A stretch of DNA of 64,000 bases from S015-6 sp964384945 (GTDB lineage: Bacteria > Desulfobacterota > DSWW01), in contig CAYLMK010000003.1 in the NCBI GenBank assembly GCA_964384945.1, positions 1 through 64,000 of the forward strand, written 5' to 3'. Below the pieces are notes generated by a model. The model was not told where the DNA came from, searched no databases, and worked only from the letters and a program-made list of their open reading frames with translations. The position numbers and the translations under genes are program-made. Every line of letters begins with the position of its first letter. Position 1 is the stretch's first letter. This document shows positions 36,327 to 44,598 of this stretch, piece by piece.

Positions 36327-36636
36327 CTCACCGTGCAGCCGCCTCCCTGTCGAACACTCCCGGAGGTCCTCGTAACGGAAGGAGGGCCCGAACATCTCAC
36401 GGTGATGGCACTGCGTGCCGCTTCCCTCGATCTGCAGCGTCTTCGCATATCACTCCGCGTACGGGTTGTGTTTGAACCAGACATGCCCCAGAACCGGGAA
36501 TTTGACGACCCTCGACAGCCGCTCCTCCGGGTTGAGCCTCGTCTCCGCCCATCCGGGCACCGAATACAGTGCCCAGTGGACCATGACGCCGAACTTCGCA
36601 TCGTCGAACCACGCCGGAAGGGGACGGGTTGCCAGG
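36312..36636 (-). pseudogene. N-terminal fragment of a GH29 alpha-L-fucosidase
   Basis: Leftward translation gives TRPLPAWFDDAKFGVMVHW and then ALYSVPGWAE, the start of GH29 fucosidases. HVWFKHNPYAE follows, then UGA at 36450-36452 where a Trp is normal (NPYAEWY). The frame continues YAKTLQIEGS and HHREMFGPSFRYEDL to about 36363 before losing homology, and a stop falls at 36312-36314. Only about 90 of roughly 450 residues remain. The end is convergent with the flavin oxidoreductase. There is no SECIS-like hairpin after this UGA, so it is a nonsense change. From 36637 to 36783 I see no gene. Confidence 0.72.
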
Positions 36637-36783
36637 GATTCCGGCGTGGCCTCTCTGCTGCAGCCGGCAGGGCCCGGCCGTGGGGAAGGATGCGACGAAA
36701 TGCAACCGGCCGGCCGGGAACCTGCCCGCAGATTCCCGGCATGCGGAATTCCTCGCACACGGATCCTCCGACTTTGGAGGGGA

Positions 36784-37182
36784 CTACACGACACTCAGGA
36801 TCATGGCGACGGCGAGGGCGATCCCGCACAGGTACGTTCCGATACCCCCCACGGCCTTCAGAGGGCTGATCTTCCGAAGCGTGCCGGCCGTCAGAAAGCC
36901 GAGCACCATCAGCACCCTGCTCGCCGTTGCGGCAATCATCGTCCAGGTTACCCAGCCGGCCGGGTCGGTCGTACCGAGGTACAGGAACATGACGGCCAGA
37001 ATGGGGGCAAACTCGGCCGTGTTGGCAAGGGCCCGCACGGCCTTGGTGAGCCGGCTCGCGGGATCATCCAGGGAATCCCCATAGTAGATGATCCCGGTCT
37101 TGCTCCTCACCATGGAAATGAGGAACCCCAACAGAAAGACCAGAAGCGCCAGGACGGATGTACAGATGACGGGTATTTGCAT
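36784..37182 (-). CDS. MAPEG-family membrane protein
   Basis: 132 residues with four predicted membrane helices (ICTSVLALLVFLLGFLIS; a helix around AEFAPILAVMFLYLG; VTWTMIAATASRVLMVLGFL; GIGTYLCGIALAVAMIL). FGDSLDDP-like YYGDSLDDPASRLTKAVRALANTAEFAPI matches the MAPEG signature with its conserved Arg, Asn and Glu-Phe-x-Pro. Bacterial members are glutathione-transferase-like membrane proteins of mostly unknown function. AGGAGG precedes the ATG. It stands alone between relic genes. Confidence 0.88.
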   Translation of the reverse strand: MQIPVICTSVLALLVFLLGFLISMVRSKTGIIYYGDSLDDPASRLTKAVRALANTAEFAPILAVMFLYLGTTDPAGWVTWTMIAATASRVLMVLGFLTAGTLRKISPLKAVGGIGTYLCGIALAVAMILSVV

Positions 37183-37387
37183 CGATCTCCCTCCTCTCTC
37201 GCATGGCCTCTAGGCAGATGCTGTCCCAGAACGCCCATCTCCCGGGACGGGCCCCACGTTATCCAACCCAGGAGTGCGAATCAAGCAATCTTGACAGACA
37301 GGGGTGAAAAAGGAATACAGGTACGGACGGTGCCCTTGCACCGTTCCGAACCATCGAGGACGATCAGGGACGGCATTTCCTCACGCC

Positions 37388-37572
37388 CAACTTGGGCTTC
37401 TCCCCCTACGAGCGCGCCGGGTCCTCGGGGGGCTCGAGGCCCTCAGCATGGACCTCATCACGGATCCGGACTTCGTATGATCGCTCCCTGGCACCCAATG
37501 ATGAGCGACATTCCCGTAGAGAATGTGGAAGCCTTTCTGGAAGCCCGTGCGGAACTGGGAGCCGAGACATGA
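37388..37572 (+). pseudogene. remnant of a URO-D family gene upstream of galK
   Basis: Short pieces in shifting frames resemble two parts of a URO-D methyltransferase: TPNLGFSPYERAG and GLEALSMDLITDPDFV, then IAPWHPMMSDIPVENVEAFLEARAELGAET and a stop at 37570-37572. The last piece matches the usual URO-D C-terminus (xAPxHxxxxDVPxENVxAxxEAxxxxG). Most of the barrel is missing. The stop overlaps the galK ATG (ATGA), so it was once coupled to galK. Identification is by pattern only. The stretch 37183-37387 has a weak promoter-like TTGACA/AATACA (about 37291-37319) and no gene. Confidence 0.5.
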
Positions 37573-38762
37573 ACGCAGCCCGGCGCAGAGCGACGGTCGA
37601 AAGGGAGTTTGTTGCGCGGTTCAGGAAATCGCCCTCGCTTTGGGCCCAGGCCCCGGGCCGGGTCGACCTCATGGGCAGCCATACGGACTACAACGAAGGT
37701 TTCGTGCTGACCCTGGCCATCGACCGGAACACCTGGCTGGCCGCGCGGCCCCGCGACGACCGAAGGGTTGCGGTCTACTCCCTCAACACGGAAGGCGGCG
37801 GCGCGTTCGACCTGGACGAGATCGGCCATGATCCGGACGCACCCTGGACCGACTATGTTCGAGGCGTGGCGGCCGCGTTTGAGGAGGAAGGGGTTGCGGT
37901 CCCCGGATTCGACGGCCTCCTGCACAGCACGATCCCTTTCGGCAGCGGCCTGAGTTCCTCCGCGGCCCTCGAGGTGGTCACCGCCGTCACTCTGAAGGCG
38001 CTGGCCGGCAACCGGGAGATCGAGCCGCTGCGGCTCGCCCTCCTCTGCCAGAGGGCCGAAAACCGCTTTGTGGGAATGAAATGCGGCATTCTGGACCAGT
38101 ACAGCTCCGTTTTCGGACAGGCAGGACATGCCCTGCTGCTGGATTGCCGCAACCTGACCCACCGGACCGTCGCCCTGCCCGATGACCTGCGGGTGGTCAT
38201 TTGCGACACACGGGTCGAGAGGAAGCTCACCGGTTCGGAGTACGGCGAGCGCAGGACCCAATGTGAAGAAGGCGCAAGCCTGCTTGCGCATTTCTACCCG
38301 GGCGTGACCCATTTGCGGGATCTCACGCCGGAGCAGTTCGCCGCCCACGAGGCCGACCTGCCCGAGGCGGTAGCCAGACGCTGCCGCTTTGTCATCGAAG
38401 AAAACCTGCGCGTCCTGCATCTGGCCTCGGCCCTGGCCGCCGACGACAGGGCAGCCATGCGGAGGCTCACCGAGGCATCCTATGCCGGGGCCCGGGACCT
38501 CTACGAGATCTCCTCGCCGGCCATGGAGGCGATGATGCGGGCCATGCGGACAGGCCCCGGCCTTGTCTGCGGCCGCCAGGCCGGGGCCGGCTTCGGCGGG
38601 TGCATGGTGGCCCTCGTGGAGGACCGGTCGGTCGAAGGCTTCGCCGATTCCGTCGTTTCCGCCTACCGGAGCCGGACCGGCACCGAGCCGGAGGTCTACC
38701 CCGTGCGTGCGGCGCCGGGCGCGGGCCTTCTGCGATTTCCCAGGCAGCTCAAAATACCCTGA
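37569..38762 (+). CDS. galK: galactokinase-family GHMP kinase
   Basis: 397 residues. PGRVDLMGSHTDYNEG (29-44) is the galactokinase signature, PFGSGLSSSAALEV the ATP loop, CGILDQYSSVFG holds the catalytic Asp, and AGAGFGGCMVALV is motif 3. It phosphorylates galactose (or a relative) at C1. The signature normally reads GEHTDY; here Ser37 replaces the Glu that contacts the sugar 6-hydroxyl, so a different sugar is possible. It pairs functionally with galE at 26976 and the GH4 enzyme. Its 3' end overlaps the convergent sulfatase gene by 14 bp. Confidence 0.88.
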   Translation: MNAARRRATVEREFVARFRKSPSLWAQAPGRVDLMGSHTDYNEGFVLTLAIDRNTWLAARPRDDRRVAVYSLNTEGGGAFDLDEIGHDPDAPWTDYVRGVAAAFEEEGVAVPGFDGLLHSTIPFGSGLSSSAALEVVTAVTLKALAGNREIEPLRLALLCQRAENRFVGMKCGILDQYSSVFGQAGHALLLDCRNLTHRTVALPDDLRVVICDTRVERKLTGSEYGERRTQCEEGASLLAHFYPGVTHLRDLTPEQFAAHEADLPEAVARRCRFVIEENLRVLHLASALAADDRAAMRRLTEASYAGARDLYEISSPAMEAMMRAMRTGPGLVCGRQAGAGFGGCMVALVEDRSVEGFADSVVSAYRSRTGTEPEVYPVRAAPGAGLLRFPRQLKIP

Positions 38763-40179
38763 CCCCTGCGGGACCCCGACCCTCCGTTACCTCCCTGTCA
38801 AAGGTCCGGGCGGCCTCTCGCAACCGCGCTGCCTCTTTCGGGTACCGGGAAAACAGGTTCACGTCCTCGTGGATGTCCTCCGGAAGATAATGAAGCTCGC
38901 GGACGTCGAGGAAGTCGTTCTTGAGATGCAGCTTCCAGCCCGCGGCGTCCCGGACGGCTGAGAGGAATCCCGTATCCGAATCATAATAAAGGAGGTATTC
39001 ATGGGGCGAGGGACGATCGGGTTGCTCCAACAAACCGGAAATATCCTTTCCGTCCACCTCGCCTCCAGGGAACTCCGCCAAGTCCGCCCCGGCGTATGCG
39101 GCCAGGGTCGGCAGGATGTCCATGGCCGTCACCAGCGACTCGCAGACTGCGCCCCCAGGCAGGCGGCCGGGCCACCGCATCAGCGCAGGCACCCGCATTC
39201 CCCCCTCCTTCACCGTGCCCTTCCAGCCGCGCAGCGGGCCTGCGCTCCCTGTCGGCTCCCGGTAGAAGGCCTCGGCCATGCGCCAGGGACCGTTGTCCGA
39301 GGTGAAGATGACCAAGGTGCGCTCATCCAGGCCGAGTTCCTCGAGCCCCTCCAGGATCCGCCCCATGCTCCAGTCGATTTCCTCCACTGCGGAGGCATAG
39401 ATTCCTCGGTGCTCCGGGGTCACCTCCTCATCCCGAAAGCCCTCCGAGGCGTGACAGGGAAAGTGCGGCATGGAGTGCGCAAGGTACACGAGGAAGGGGG
39501 CGTTCCGGTTCTCGTGAATGAACCGAAGGGCCTCCTCCGTGTACCTCTTTGTCAGGAGATTCTGGTCCGTGCCCGAGTCGATCACCTCCTCGTCCCGCAT
39601 GAGCGGCAAAGGCGGGAAGTCGGCCCCCAGCACCGAAAGGATGTGCTCGGGCACCATGTCGTTGCTGTAGGGGACCCCAAAGTAGGCGTCGAACCCCTGG
39701 CGAGTGGGCAGGAAGGCGGGAAGATGGCCCAGGTGCCACTTTCCGATGCAGGCCGTGGCATAGCCCTTTGCCTTGAGGATCTCCGCCAGCGTAATTGCGT
39801 CCGGGTGCAGGCCGGTCGGGGAGTCCGGCCACAAAACCCCCTTTTCCATGCCCGCCCGCTTCGGATAAGATCCTGTCAGAAGGGCGGCCCTGGAAGGGGT
39901 GCAGACGGGGGCCCCAACGTAGAAATCCGTGAAGCGAACGCCCTCCCCGGCCATCCGGTCCAGGTTCGGGGTTCGGATGTCCCTAGCGCCGTAGGATCCC
40001 AGGTCGCCGTAGCCCTGGTCGTCGGTGAGCACGACGATGAAATTCGGCGGACGGCCCGCCTGGCTTGCCGCTTCCCCGCCGCCACAGGCAGACAATGCCG
40101 CGACGAGTGCGCCGGCCAGCAGGAGTCGGACCCGGCGTGTAAGGACCGTCTCGCTTCTCAAAACACACCCAAATCTCAT
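38749..40179 (-). CDS. arylsulfatase-type sulfatase, lipoprotein
   Basis: 476 residues. A lipoprotein signal (RRVRLLLAGALVAALSAC, lipobox Cys32) is followed by FIVVLTDDQGYGDLGSYG with the metal Asp pair, and APVCTPSRAALLTG with Cys93 in the C-x-P-S-R motif that is converted to formylglycine. IGKWHLGH and VIFTSDNGPW complete the site. It cleaves sulfate esters in the periplasm or at the surface. It is the only clearly exported hydrolase of the sugar island, suggesting substrates arrive sulfated and are desulfated before uptake. A formylglycine-generating enzyme is not in the window. Confidence 0.93.
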   Translation of the reverse strand: MRFGCVLRSETVLTRRVRLLLAGALVAALSACGGGEAASQAGRPPNFIVVLTDDQGYGDLGSYGARDIRTPNLDRMAGEGVRFTDFYVGAPVCTPSRAALLTGSYPKRAGMEKGVLWPDSPTGLHPDAITLAEILKAKGYATACIGKWHLGHLPAFLPTRQGFDAYFGVPYSNDMVPEHILSVLGADFPPLPLMRDEEVIDSGTDQNLLTKRYTEEALRFIHENRNAPFLVYLAHSMPHFPCHASEGFRDEEVTPEHRGIYASAVEEIDWSMGRILEGLEELGLDERTLVIFTSDNGPWRMAEAFYREPTGSAGPLRGWKGTVKEGGMRVPALMRWPGRLPGGAVCESLVTAMDILPTLAAYAGADLAEFPGGEVDGKDISGLLEQPDRPSPHEYLLYYDSDTGFLSAVRDAAGWKLHLKNDFLDVRELHYLPEDIHEDVNLFSRYPKEAARLREAARTFDREVTEGRGPAGVRVF

Positions 40180-40198
40180 GCGACCCGTCGCAGGCCTT

Positions 40199-41164
40199 TC
40201 AGGCTGCCGCGAACCGCCGCACCACGCCTTCGGCCTCGGCCATCATACGGTCGAAAAGCTCCTGCATCGTGGGGATATCGTGCGTCAGTCCCACCCCCTG
40301 GCCGCAGGAGAGCACGCCCGCATCCAGGTCGCCCTCGTCATACATCTTCTTGGTGTTCACGCCCGCCACGACATTGAAAATCTCGGCGGGGTCTGCGCCC
40401 TTCGCTTCCAGTTCGGCGCACTTCAGGGCCGCCGCGTTGCTCCAGACCCGGTGCGTGGCGTGCAGGGACCGCATTATGAGCATCGTGTCCAGCTCGGAGG
40501 CCTCCACCAGGGCCTGTTTCAACCTCGGATGCACCGGAGCCTCCTGGGTGGCCAGGATCCGAGTGCCGATGATCACGCCCTCGGCTCCCAGGGCGAGCAC
40601 GGCGAGAAGCCCCTGACCGTTGGACACCCCTCCCCCGCCGATCACCGGAATGCTCACGGCTTCGGCGACCCGCGGAACCAGCACGAGCGTGCCGATATCG
40701 AGCCTGCCGGTGGCGCCTCCGTTCTCGTATCCCACCACCGTCACGATGTCCGCGCCCATTTCCTGGACCTTCAGCGCGTAGCGAACGCCCACGCACTTGT
40801 GGATCCAGGTCATCCCGGCCTCCTTGAACCGCCCGCACAGGTCCGCAGGCGCCGAGTGGCCGGAGGTCTCGACGATCTTCACCCCCTTGTCGACCAACAC
40901 CTCGACGTATTCCTTGTTGTCCACGGGGGCGAGGGCCGGGAACAAGTTGATGTTCACGGCAAAGGGCTTGTCCGTCAGATCCTTGACGCGGTCGACCGCA
41001 TCGGCGAGCGCCTCCTTGCTCTTGTAAATGGCGGAGGCCAGAATCCCAAGGCCCCCCGCATTCGAGACGGACGCGACGAATTCCGGCGTGGTGATCCACA
41101 TCATACAACCGCCCACAATCGGGTACTTGATACCCAGCATCTCCGTGATCTTGGTCTTGATCAT
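40199..41164 (-). CDS. nitronate monooxygenase / 2-nitropropane dioxygenase-family FMN enzyme
   Basis: 321 residues, FMN TIM barrel. YPIVGGCMMWITTPEF, VSNAGGLGILASA, ENGGATGRLDIGT, IPVIGGGGVSNGQGL and GAEGVIIGTRILAT are the usual phosphate- and flavin-binding segments. Members include nitronate oxidases and enoyl-thioester reductases (FabK-like). The neighbouring acyl-CoA genes make a CoA-thioester reductase role reasonable, but this cannot be read from the sequence. A second paralogue lies at 48798. Confidence 0.88.
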   Translation of the reverse strand: MIKTKITEMLGIKYPIVGGCMMWITTPEFVASVSNAGGLGILASAIYKSKEALADAVDRVKDLTDKPFAVNINLFPALAPVDNKEYVEVLVDKGVKIVETSGHSAPADLCGRFKEAGMTWIHKCVGVRYALKVQEMGADIVTVVGYENGGATGRLDIGTLVLVPRVAEAVSIPVIGGGGVSNGQGLLAVLALGAEGVIIGTRILATQEAPVHPRLKQALVEASELDTMLIMRSLHATHRVWSNAAALKCAELEAKGADPAEIFNVVAGVNTKKMYDEGDLDAGVLSCGQGVGLTHDIPTMQELFDRMMAEAEGVVRRFAAA

Positions 41165-41718
41165 TTCCTTTCTCCTTTTCCTGAAGGCGCCTCCGGCTGC
41201 CGGCCCCTCCGTTCTGCCGAATCCCGGCTCTTACTGGAAAAAAGTGTAACAACGAGATTGCCGGCATACAACCCGCCCACTGAGAAGATGTCCGGCACGC
41301 CCTTCTTCGTCTCCCAACCCCCACCGTCGGTGCGGTCCGAGAGCCTTCGGCCGATTCCGATCACGCGGGAATGTTCCCCCCAGACAAGGAACACCCAACT
41401 GCGGGGCGTCTCAAGCCTCTCAAAGAGACAATCTTGTGGAAGAAGGCCGGAGCCGGTCCCCGCGGAAGCGGGGGGCGAGTGGGAAGACCTCCCTCATCCT
41501 CACCTTCTCCCAGGGGGAGAAGGGACGCCCCTGCGCCCAACAGATCCCCGCGTTCGTGAGGATGACGGCGCTTGACACCGGGCGGTTCCCGCGTCGCTTC
41601 GCTCCTCGCAATGTCCGGAATCGCGGAGACTGCAAGCGAGGCCCCCCTCCCCGGCTCCGTGTTGCCGGGGAGGCCGGGCGGCGCGGCCTGACCCCGGGCC
41701 CCTGGCGCCTGACCCCTC
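41165..41718. other. 554-bp non-coding spacer with repeat-like sequence
   Basis: No frame shows protein-like composition. It contains CCTTCTCCCAGGGGGAGAAGG (a hairpin near 41502) and GCGTCGCTTCGCTCCTCGCAATG at 41591-41613, a form of a GC-rich dispersed repeat seen in many bacterial genomes. It may be a decayed mobile or REP-type region. Confidence 0.4.
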
Positions 41719-42180
41719 TCAGGCCGGGGCGAAGTGGTCGATGTCCAGGATGGTGTTCGTCGTCTCCTTGGCGAAAACGGCCTCCACCTTCATCCCGATC
41801 CTGGCCTTGTCCGCGTCCACGCCCTCCACGATGTGAACGAGCGCGGTATCCGCACCGTCGAGCTGGATCAGGGCAAGGATGTAGGGAGGTTTCTTGGGCA
41901 GGTGTTTGTCCTTGTAGCGAACGACCGTGAAATTCCTCACCTCCCCTTTGTTCCCGACGTCCACCCAATTGTCCCGGATGTCTTCCAGGCAAACGTCGCA
42001 GGTCTGCCGTGGCGGAACATAAACCTTGTTGCACCCGTTGCACTTGATGCCCATGATCTTCTTCTGATCCCGGATGGTGGTCAGGAACTTGCTGCCCACC
42101 CTGCCGGCAAAATAGGAATAGGGGAGCGCAAGCTTGCCTTCCACGACAAAGCAATCGGTCGTATCGAATCCTTCTTTCAT
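41719..42180 (-). CDS. Zn-ribbon OB-fold (DUF35/ChsH2-type) acyl-CoA-binding protein
   Basis: 153 residues from the ATG at 42180 (GAGGAG upstream). A rubredoxin-like zinc ribbon CNGCNKVYVPPRQTCDVC is followed by an OB fold (GEVRNFTVV, YILALIQLDGADTALVHIVEG). These proteins partner thiolase-fold enzymes, e.g. ChsH2 with Ltp2 in steroid side-chain cleavage, BbsA with BbsB, and the archaeal HMG-CoA synthase complex, where they hold the acyl-CoA. It is last in a leftward cluster that has two such thiolase-like genes. Confidence 0.88.
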   Translation of the reverse strand: MKEGFDTTDCFVVEGKLALPYSYFAGRVGSKFLTTIRDQKKIMGIKCNGCNKVYVPPRQTCDVCLEDIRDNWVDVGNKGEVRNFTVVRYKDKHLPKKPPYILALIQLDGADTALVHIVEGVDADKARIGMKVEAVFAKETTNTILDIDHFAPA

Positions 42181-42191
42181 GGCCGGACTCC

Positions 42192-43376
42192 TCATTCGTC
42201 GATCTCGAAGTACTTGATGTCCGAAACCCTGCCCGTGCGCTTCTCGGCCCAAACGGGACGGACGATCGTGCCCTTTTTCTCGTTCCAGCCCATCTCGATA
42301 CGGTCGAGCTGGTCATCCCGGATGAAGTGGGCGAAGACCTCCTGCCCCTTGCACCCGTCGAGCAGGATGTAGCAGAGCCCGTAAGGGGTTTCCCTGGTTT
42401 CACCGGTCAAGGGGTCCGGGCTGGCATAGTAGGCGGTGTCCAGCAGGCGCACGTTGCCCTTCGGGCCCACCTCGACCCATTCGTCGCATCGGACCCTGCA
42501 CACCGCACAGACCTCCCGAGGCGGCACCTGCGTCCGGCCGCACTGGTGGCACTTGTTGGCCAGGATCCTCTTCTGCTTGAGCCCGTTGAGGTACTTTCCC
42601 ATCACGGGGCCGGTGGCGAATCTCTGATTGACCGAGATGATCTTCTTCAGGACGAGAAGTTCCTGCTCCTCGGCCTCTTCTTCGCCGGGCGCCTTGTACT
42701 TTGCGAAAAGCTCCCCCAGCTTCGCCGCGAGGTTCATGTCGCCCTCGACCCTGGCCCTGCCCGTGGTGAGAAGGGTCATCGCGTCCACCCTGCCCAGCAT
42801 CAGATCCACCCAGTCCTTGGCCTTGACGATCATCTTGAGACTCGGGGACGCCGCGAGCCCTTCGCTTACCTTGCATTTCCCGTCCTTGATCGCAGCCGTC
42901 CACTGCCCCCCTTCCTTGCCGCCGATGTCATACCCGATGGTGATGTCCAACCCCTGCGCCGCACGGGGCTGGAACCTCGCCTCCAGGGTGCCGAACATGT
43001 CCACGATGTACTCGCGGACGGACAACTCCTTCTTGGGTGGTGTAAAGCGTTTGAACAGCTTGAACGTCATGCCCAAAGCACCGATATCCCCCTCCACGGA
43101 GATCTTCCCGCTCGTGAAGGCCGCGGTTCCATCCACCTTCCCGATGTTCACGCCCACGAAGGTGTCCGGATCCGCCTTGGTGATGGCCACGCACCCGGTG
43201 AGATCGTCGGTGCGCTCGATCTTCATGGACCCGCCCTTGACCGTGAGCTTCCATTTGCCCCGCCCCGAGATGTCGTACCCGAAGCTGGCGTCAACACCCT
43301 TCGCACCTTCGGGCCGAAACCGCTCTTCCATGGTATCGAAAATATCTTCTACCTTGACTCCGAATTTCTCGCTCAT
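42192..43376 (-). CDS. SCP2-SCP2-DUF35 fusion protein
   Basis: 394 residues in three parts. Two SCP2 sterol-carrier-like domains lie at about 1-112 and 118-232; GKISVEGDIGALGMTFKL and GRARVEGDMNLAAKLGEL are equivalent strands in the two copies. Then comes a zinc ribbon with Cys276, Cys279, Cys290 and Cys293 and an OB fold to the end. SCP2 domains bind fatty acyl-CoA and sterols, and DUF35 presents acyl-CoA to thiolase-fold partners, so this looks like a substrate-loading subunit. It sits 11 bp from the small DUF35 protein and 12 bp from the thiolase-like gene. Confidence 0.87.
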   Translation of the reverse strand: MSEKFGVKVEDIFDTMEERFRPEGAKGVDASFGYDISGRGKWKLTVKGGSMKIERTDDLTGCVAITKADPDTFVGVNIGKVDGTAAFTSGKISVEGDIGALGMTFKLFKRFTPPKKELSVREYIVDMFGTLEARFQPRAAQGLDITIGYDIGGKEGGQWTAAIKDGKCKVSEGLAASPSLKMIVKAKDWVDLMLGRVDAMTLLTTGRARVEGDMNLAAKLGELFAKYKAPGEEEAEEQELLVLKKIISVNQRFATGPVMGKYLNGLKQKRILANKCHQCGRTQVPPREVCAVCRVRCDEWVEVGPKGNVRLLDTAYYASPDPLTGETRETPYGLCYILLDGCKGQEVFAHFIRDDQLDRIEMGWNEKKGTIVRPVWAEKRTGRVSDIKYFEIDE

Positions 43377-43388
43377 CTCTTCTTCCTC

Positions 43389-44588
43389 CTACCAACCGAG
43401 TTCCTTCTCGAGCATGATCAGAACCGTCCACAGGGTCCCTCCGAAGCCGGAGGCGAGCGCATGCTTGACCGGCCGGGGGATCTGATGCGCACCCGCGTCC
43501 CCCCGAATCTGGAGGCACGCCTCCGCAGGACGAACGAGCGCCGTCGCTCCGATCGGGTTCGAGGCGATCACGCCTCCCGACGGGTTGATCGGCATCTTGC
43601 CGCCGATGGCAATCTCCTTCTCCTCCACCAGCTTCAGATGTTCGTCACCCTCGAGCAGAAAGAAATCCCTCAGCCAGTCCACCCCCCACCACGAGGAGGG
43701 GTCGTACATCTCGAAGACATCAAAGTACTCGAGCGGGTTGTCGATGCCGTTTCGCTTGAAGAGCTCCTGTGCGGCAACCCTGTGGGTCTTGGGCGGCTCC
43801 GTGGCTTTGTCATAACCGAGGATGTTGATCGTCTCTTCCCGGTGCACGGTGATGTGGTCCCGGACCCAGACCGGCTTGTCGGACATCTTCTTCGCCTTCT
43901 CCTCGCAGGCCATGATGACCGCGCAGGCCCCGTCCGACTGAGAGCACATGTCGATGATTTTCAGATTTCCGATCAGCTTGGCCGAGGTCTTGATGAGATG
44001 ATCCATCTGGTCGAATTCGAGGCCAAAGGCCCGGTGAGCCTTCGGGTTGAGACAGGCGTTCTGGTCCATGATGATCCGGTAGATCATGGCAGCCCTGGTG
44101 GCCCTCTCCTCGCCGAATTCCTGGATCAGGTCGTAAGCGCACGTTCCGGTGAGTGCGCCGGTCTGCAGGCTCCGGAACCAGAGCGGGTCGGCCATGTTGG
44201 TGATGCCGCCGGTGGTGTGCCCCTCCTGGAGCTTCTCGAACCCGATCACCAGCGCCGTGTCGTACATCCCGGAGGCGACCAGGTTGTCCCCCGCACAGAA
44301 GAGGGTCGCGCCGGTCGTACCGCCCGTCGTGAGCCGAAAGGTGTTCTTTCCGTAAGCGCCGGTGCCCAGCTCGTGCCACAGGTCGGGCTGATGTACCATC
44401 TCAAAGAGTTCCATGTTTCCGTGCACCACGCAGTCGATGTCCTTCATCGTGAGCCCTGCGTCGTCCAGGGCCTCCCGCACGGCCTCATGAACCATTTCAG
44501 GCTGGTTCACGTCCTCCCGATGGCTGGAATGCTTTGTCTGCCCCACACCGATCACGCCGACGTTCCTGTTCTTTTTTCTATGCGCCAT
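43389..44588 (-). CDS. thiolase-fold protein without the usual nucleophile (thiolase/aldolase subunit)
   Basis: 399 residues from the ATG at 44588. SCP-x thiolase layout: VGVIGVGQTKH at the start, FEMYDPSSWW, INPSGGVIASNPIGATALVR near the C-terminus. The position of the nucleophilic Cys (C-A-S-G in homologues) reads GTTG around residue 90, and the catalytic GHP histidine reads SNP. It therefore probably does not perform normal Claisen thiolysis. Ltp2-type retro-aldolases share the fold and need a DUF35 partner, which is encoded next door. It is co-transcribed with the second thiolase-like gene upstream. Confidence 0.85.
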   Translation of the reverse strand: MAHRKKNRNVGVIGVGQTKHSSHREDVNQPEMVHEAVREALDDAGLTMKDIDCVVHGNMELFEMVHQPDLWHELGTGAYGKNTFRLTTGGTTGATLFCAGDNLVASGMYDTALVIGFEKLQEGHTTGGITNMADPLWFRSLQTGALTGTCAYDLIQEFGEERATRAAMIYRIIMDQNACLNPKAHRAFGLEFDQMDHLIKTSAKLIGNLKIIDMCSQSDGACAVIMACEEKAKKMSDKPVWVRDHITVHREETINILGYDKATEPPKTHRVAAQELFKRNGIDNPLEYFDVFEMYDPSSWWGVDWLRDFFLLEGDEHLKLVEEKEIAIGGKMPINPSGGVIASNPIGATALVRPAEACLQIRGDAGAHQIPRPVKHALASGFGGTLWTVLIMLEKELGW

Positions 44589-44598
44589 GGTCCCCACC

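Noticed and set aside
36450..36452. In-frame UGA in the GH29 fragment as a second selenoprotein
   Set aside because: The homologous residue is Trp, not Cys; no GGU-loop hairpin follows, and most of the gene is missing.
41502..41522. CCTTCTCCCAGGGGGAGAAGG as a terminator
   Set aside because: No T-run on either side and located far from gene ends; kept only as repeat-like sequence.
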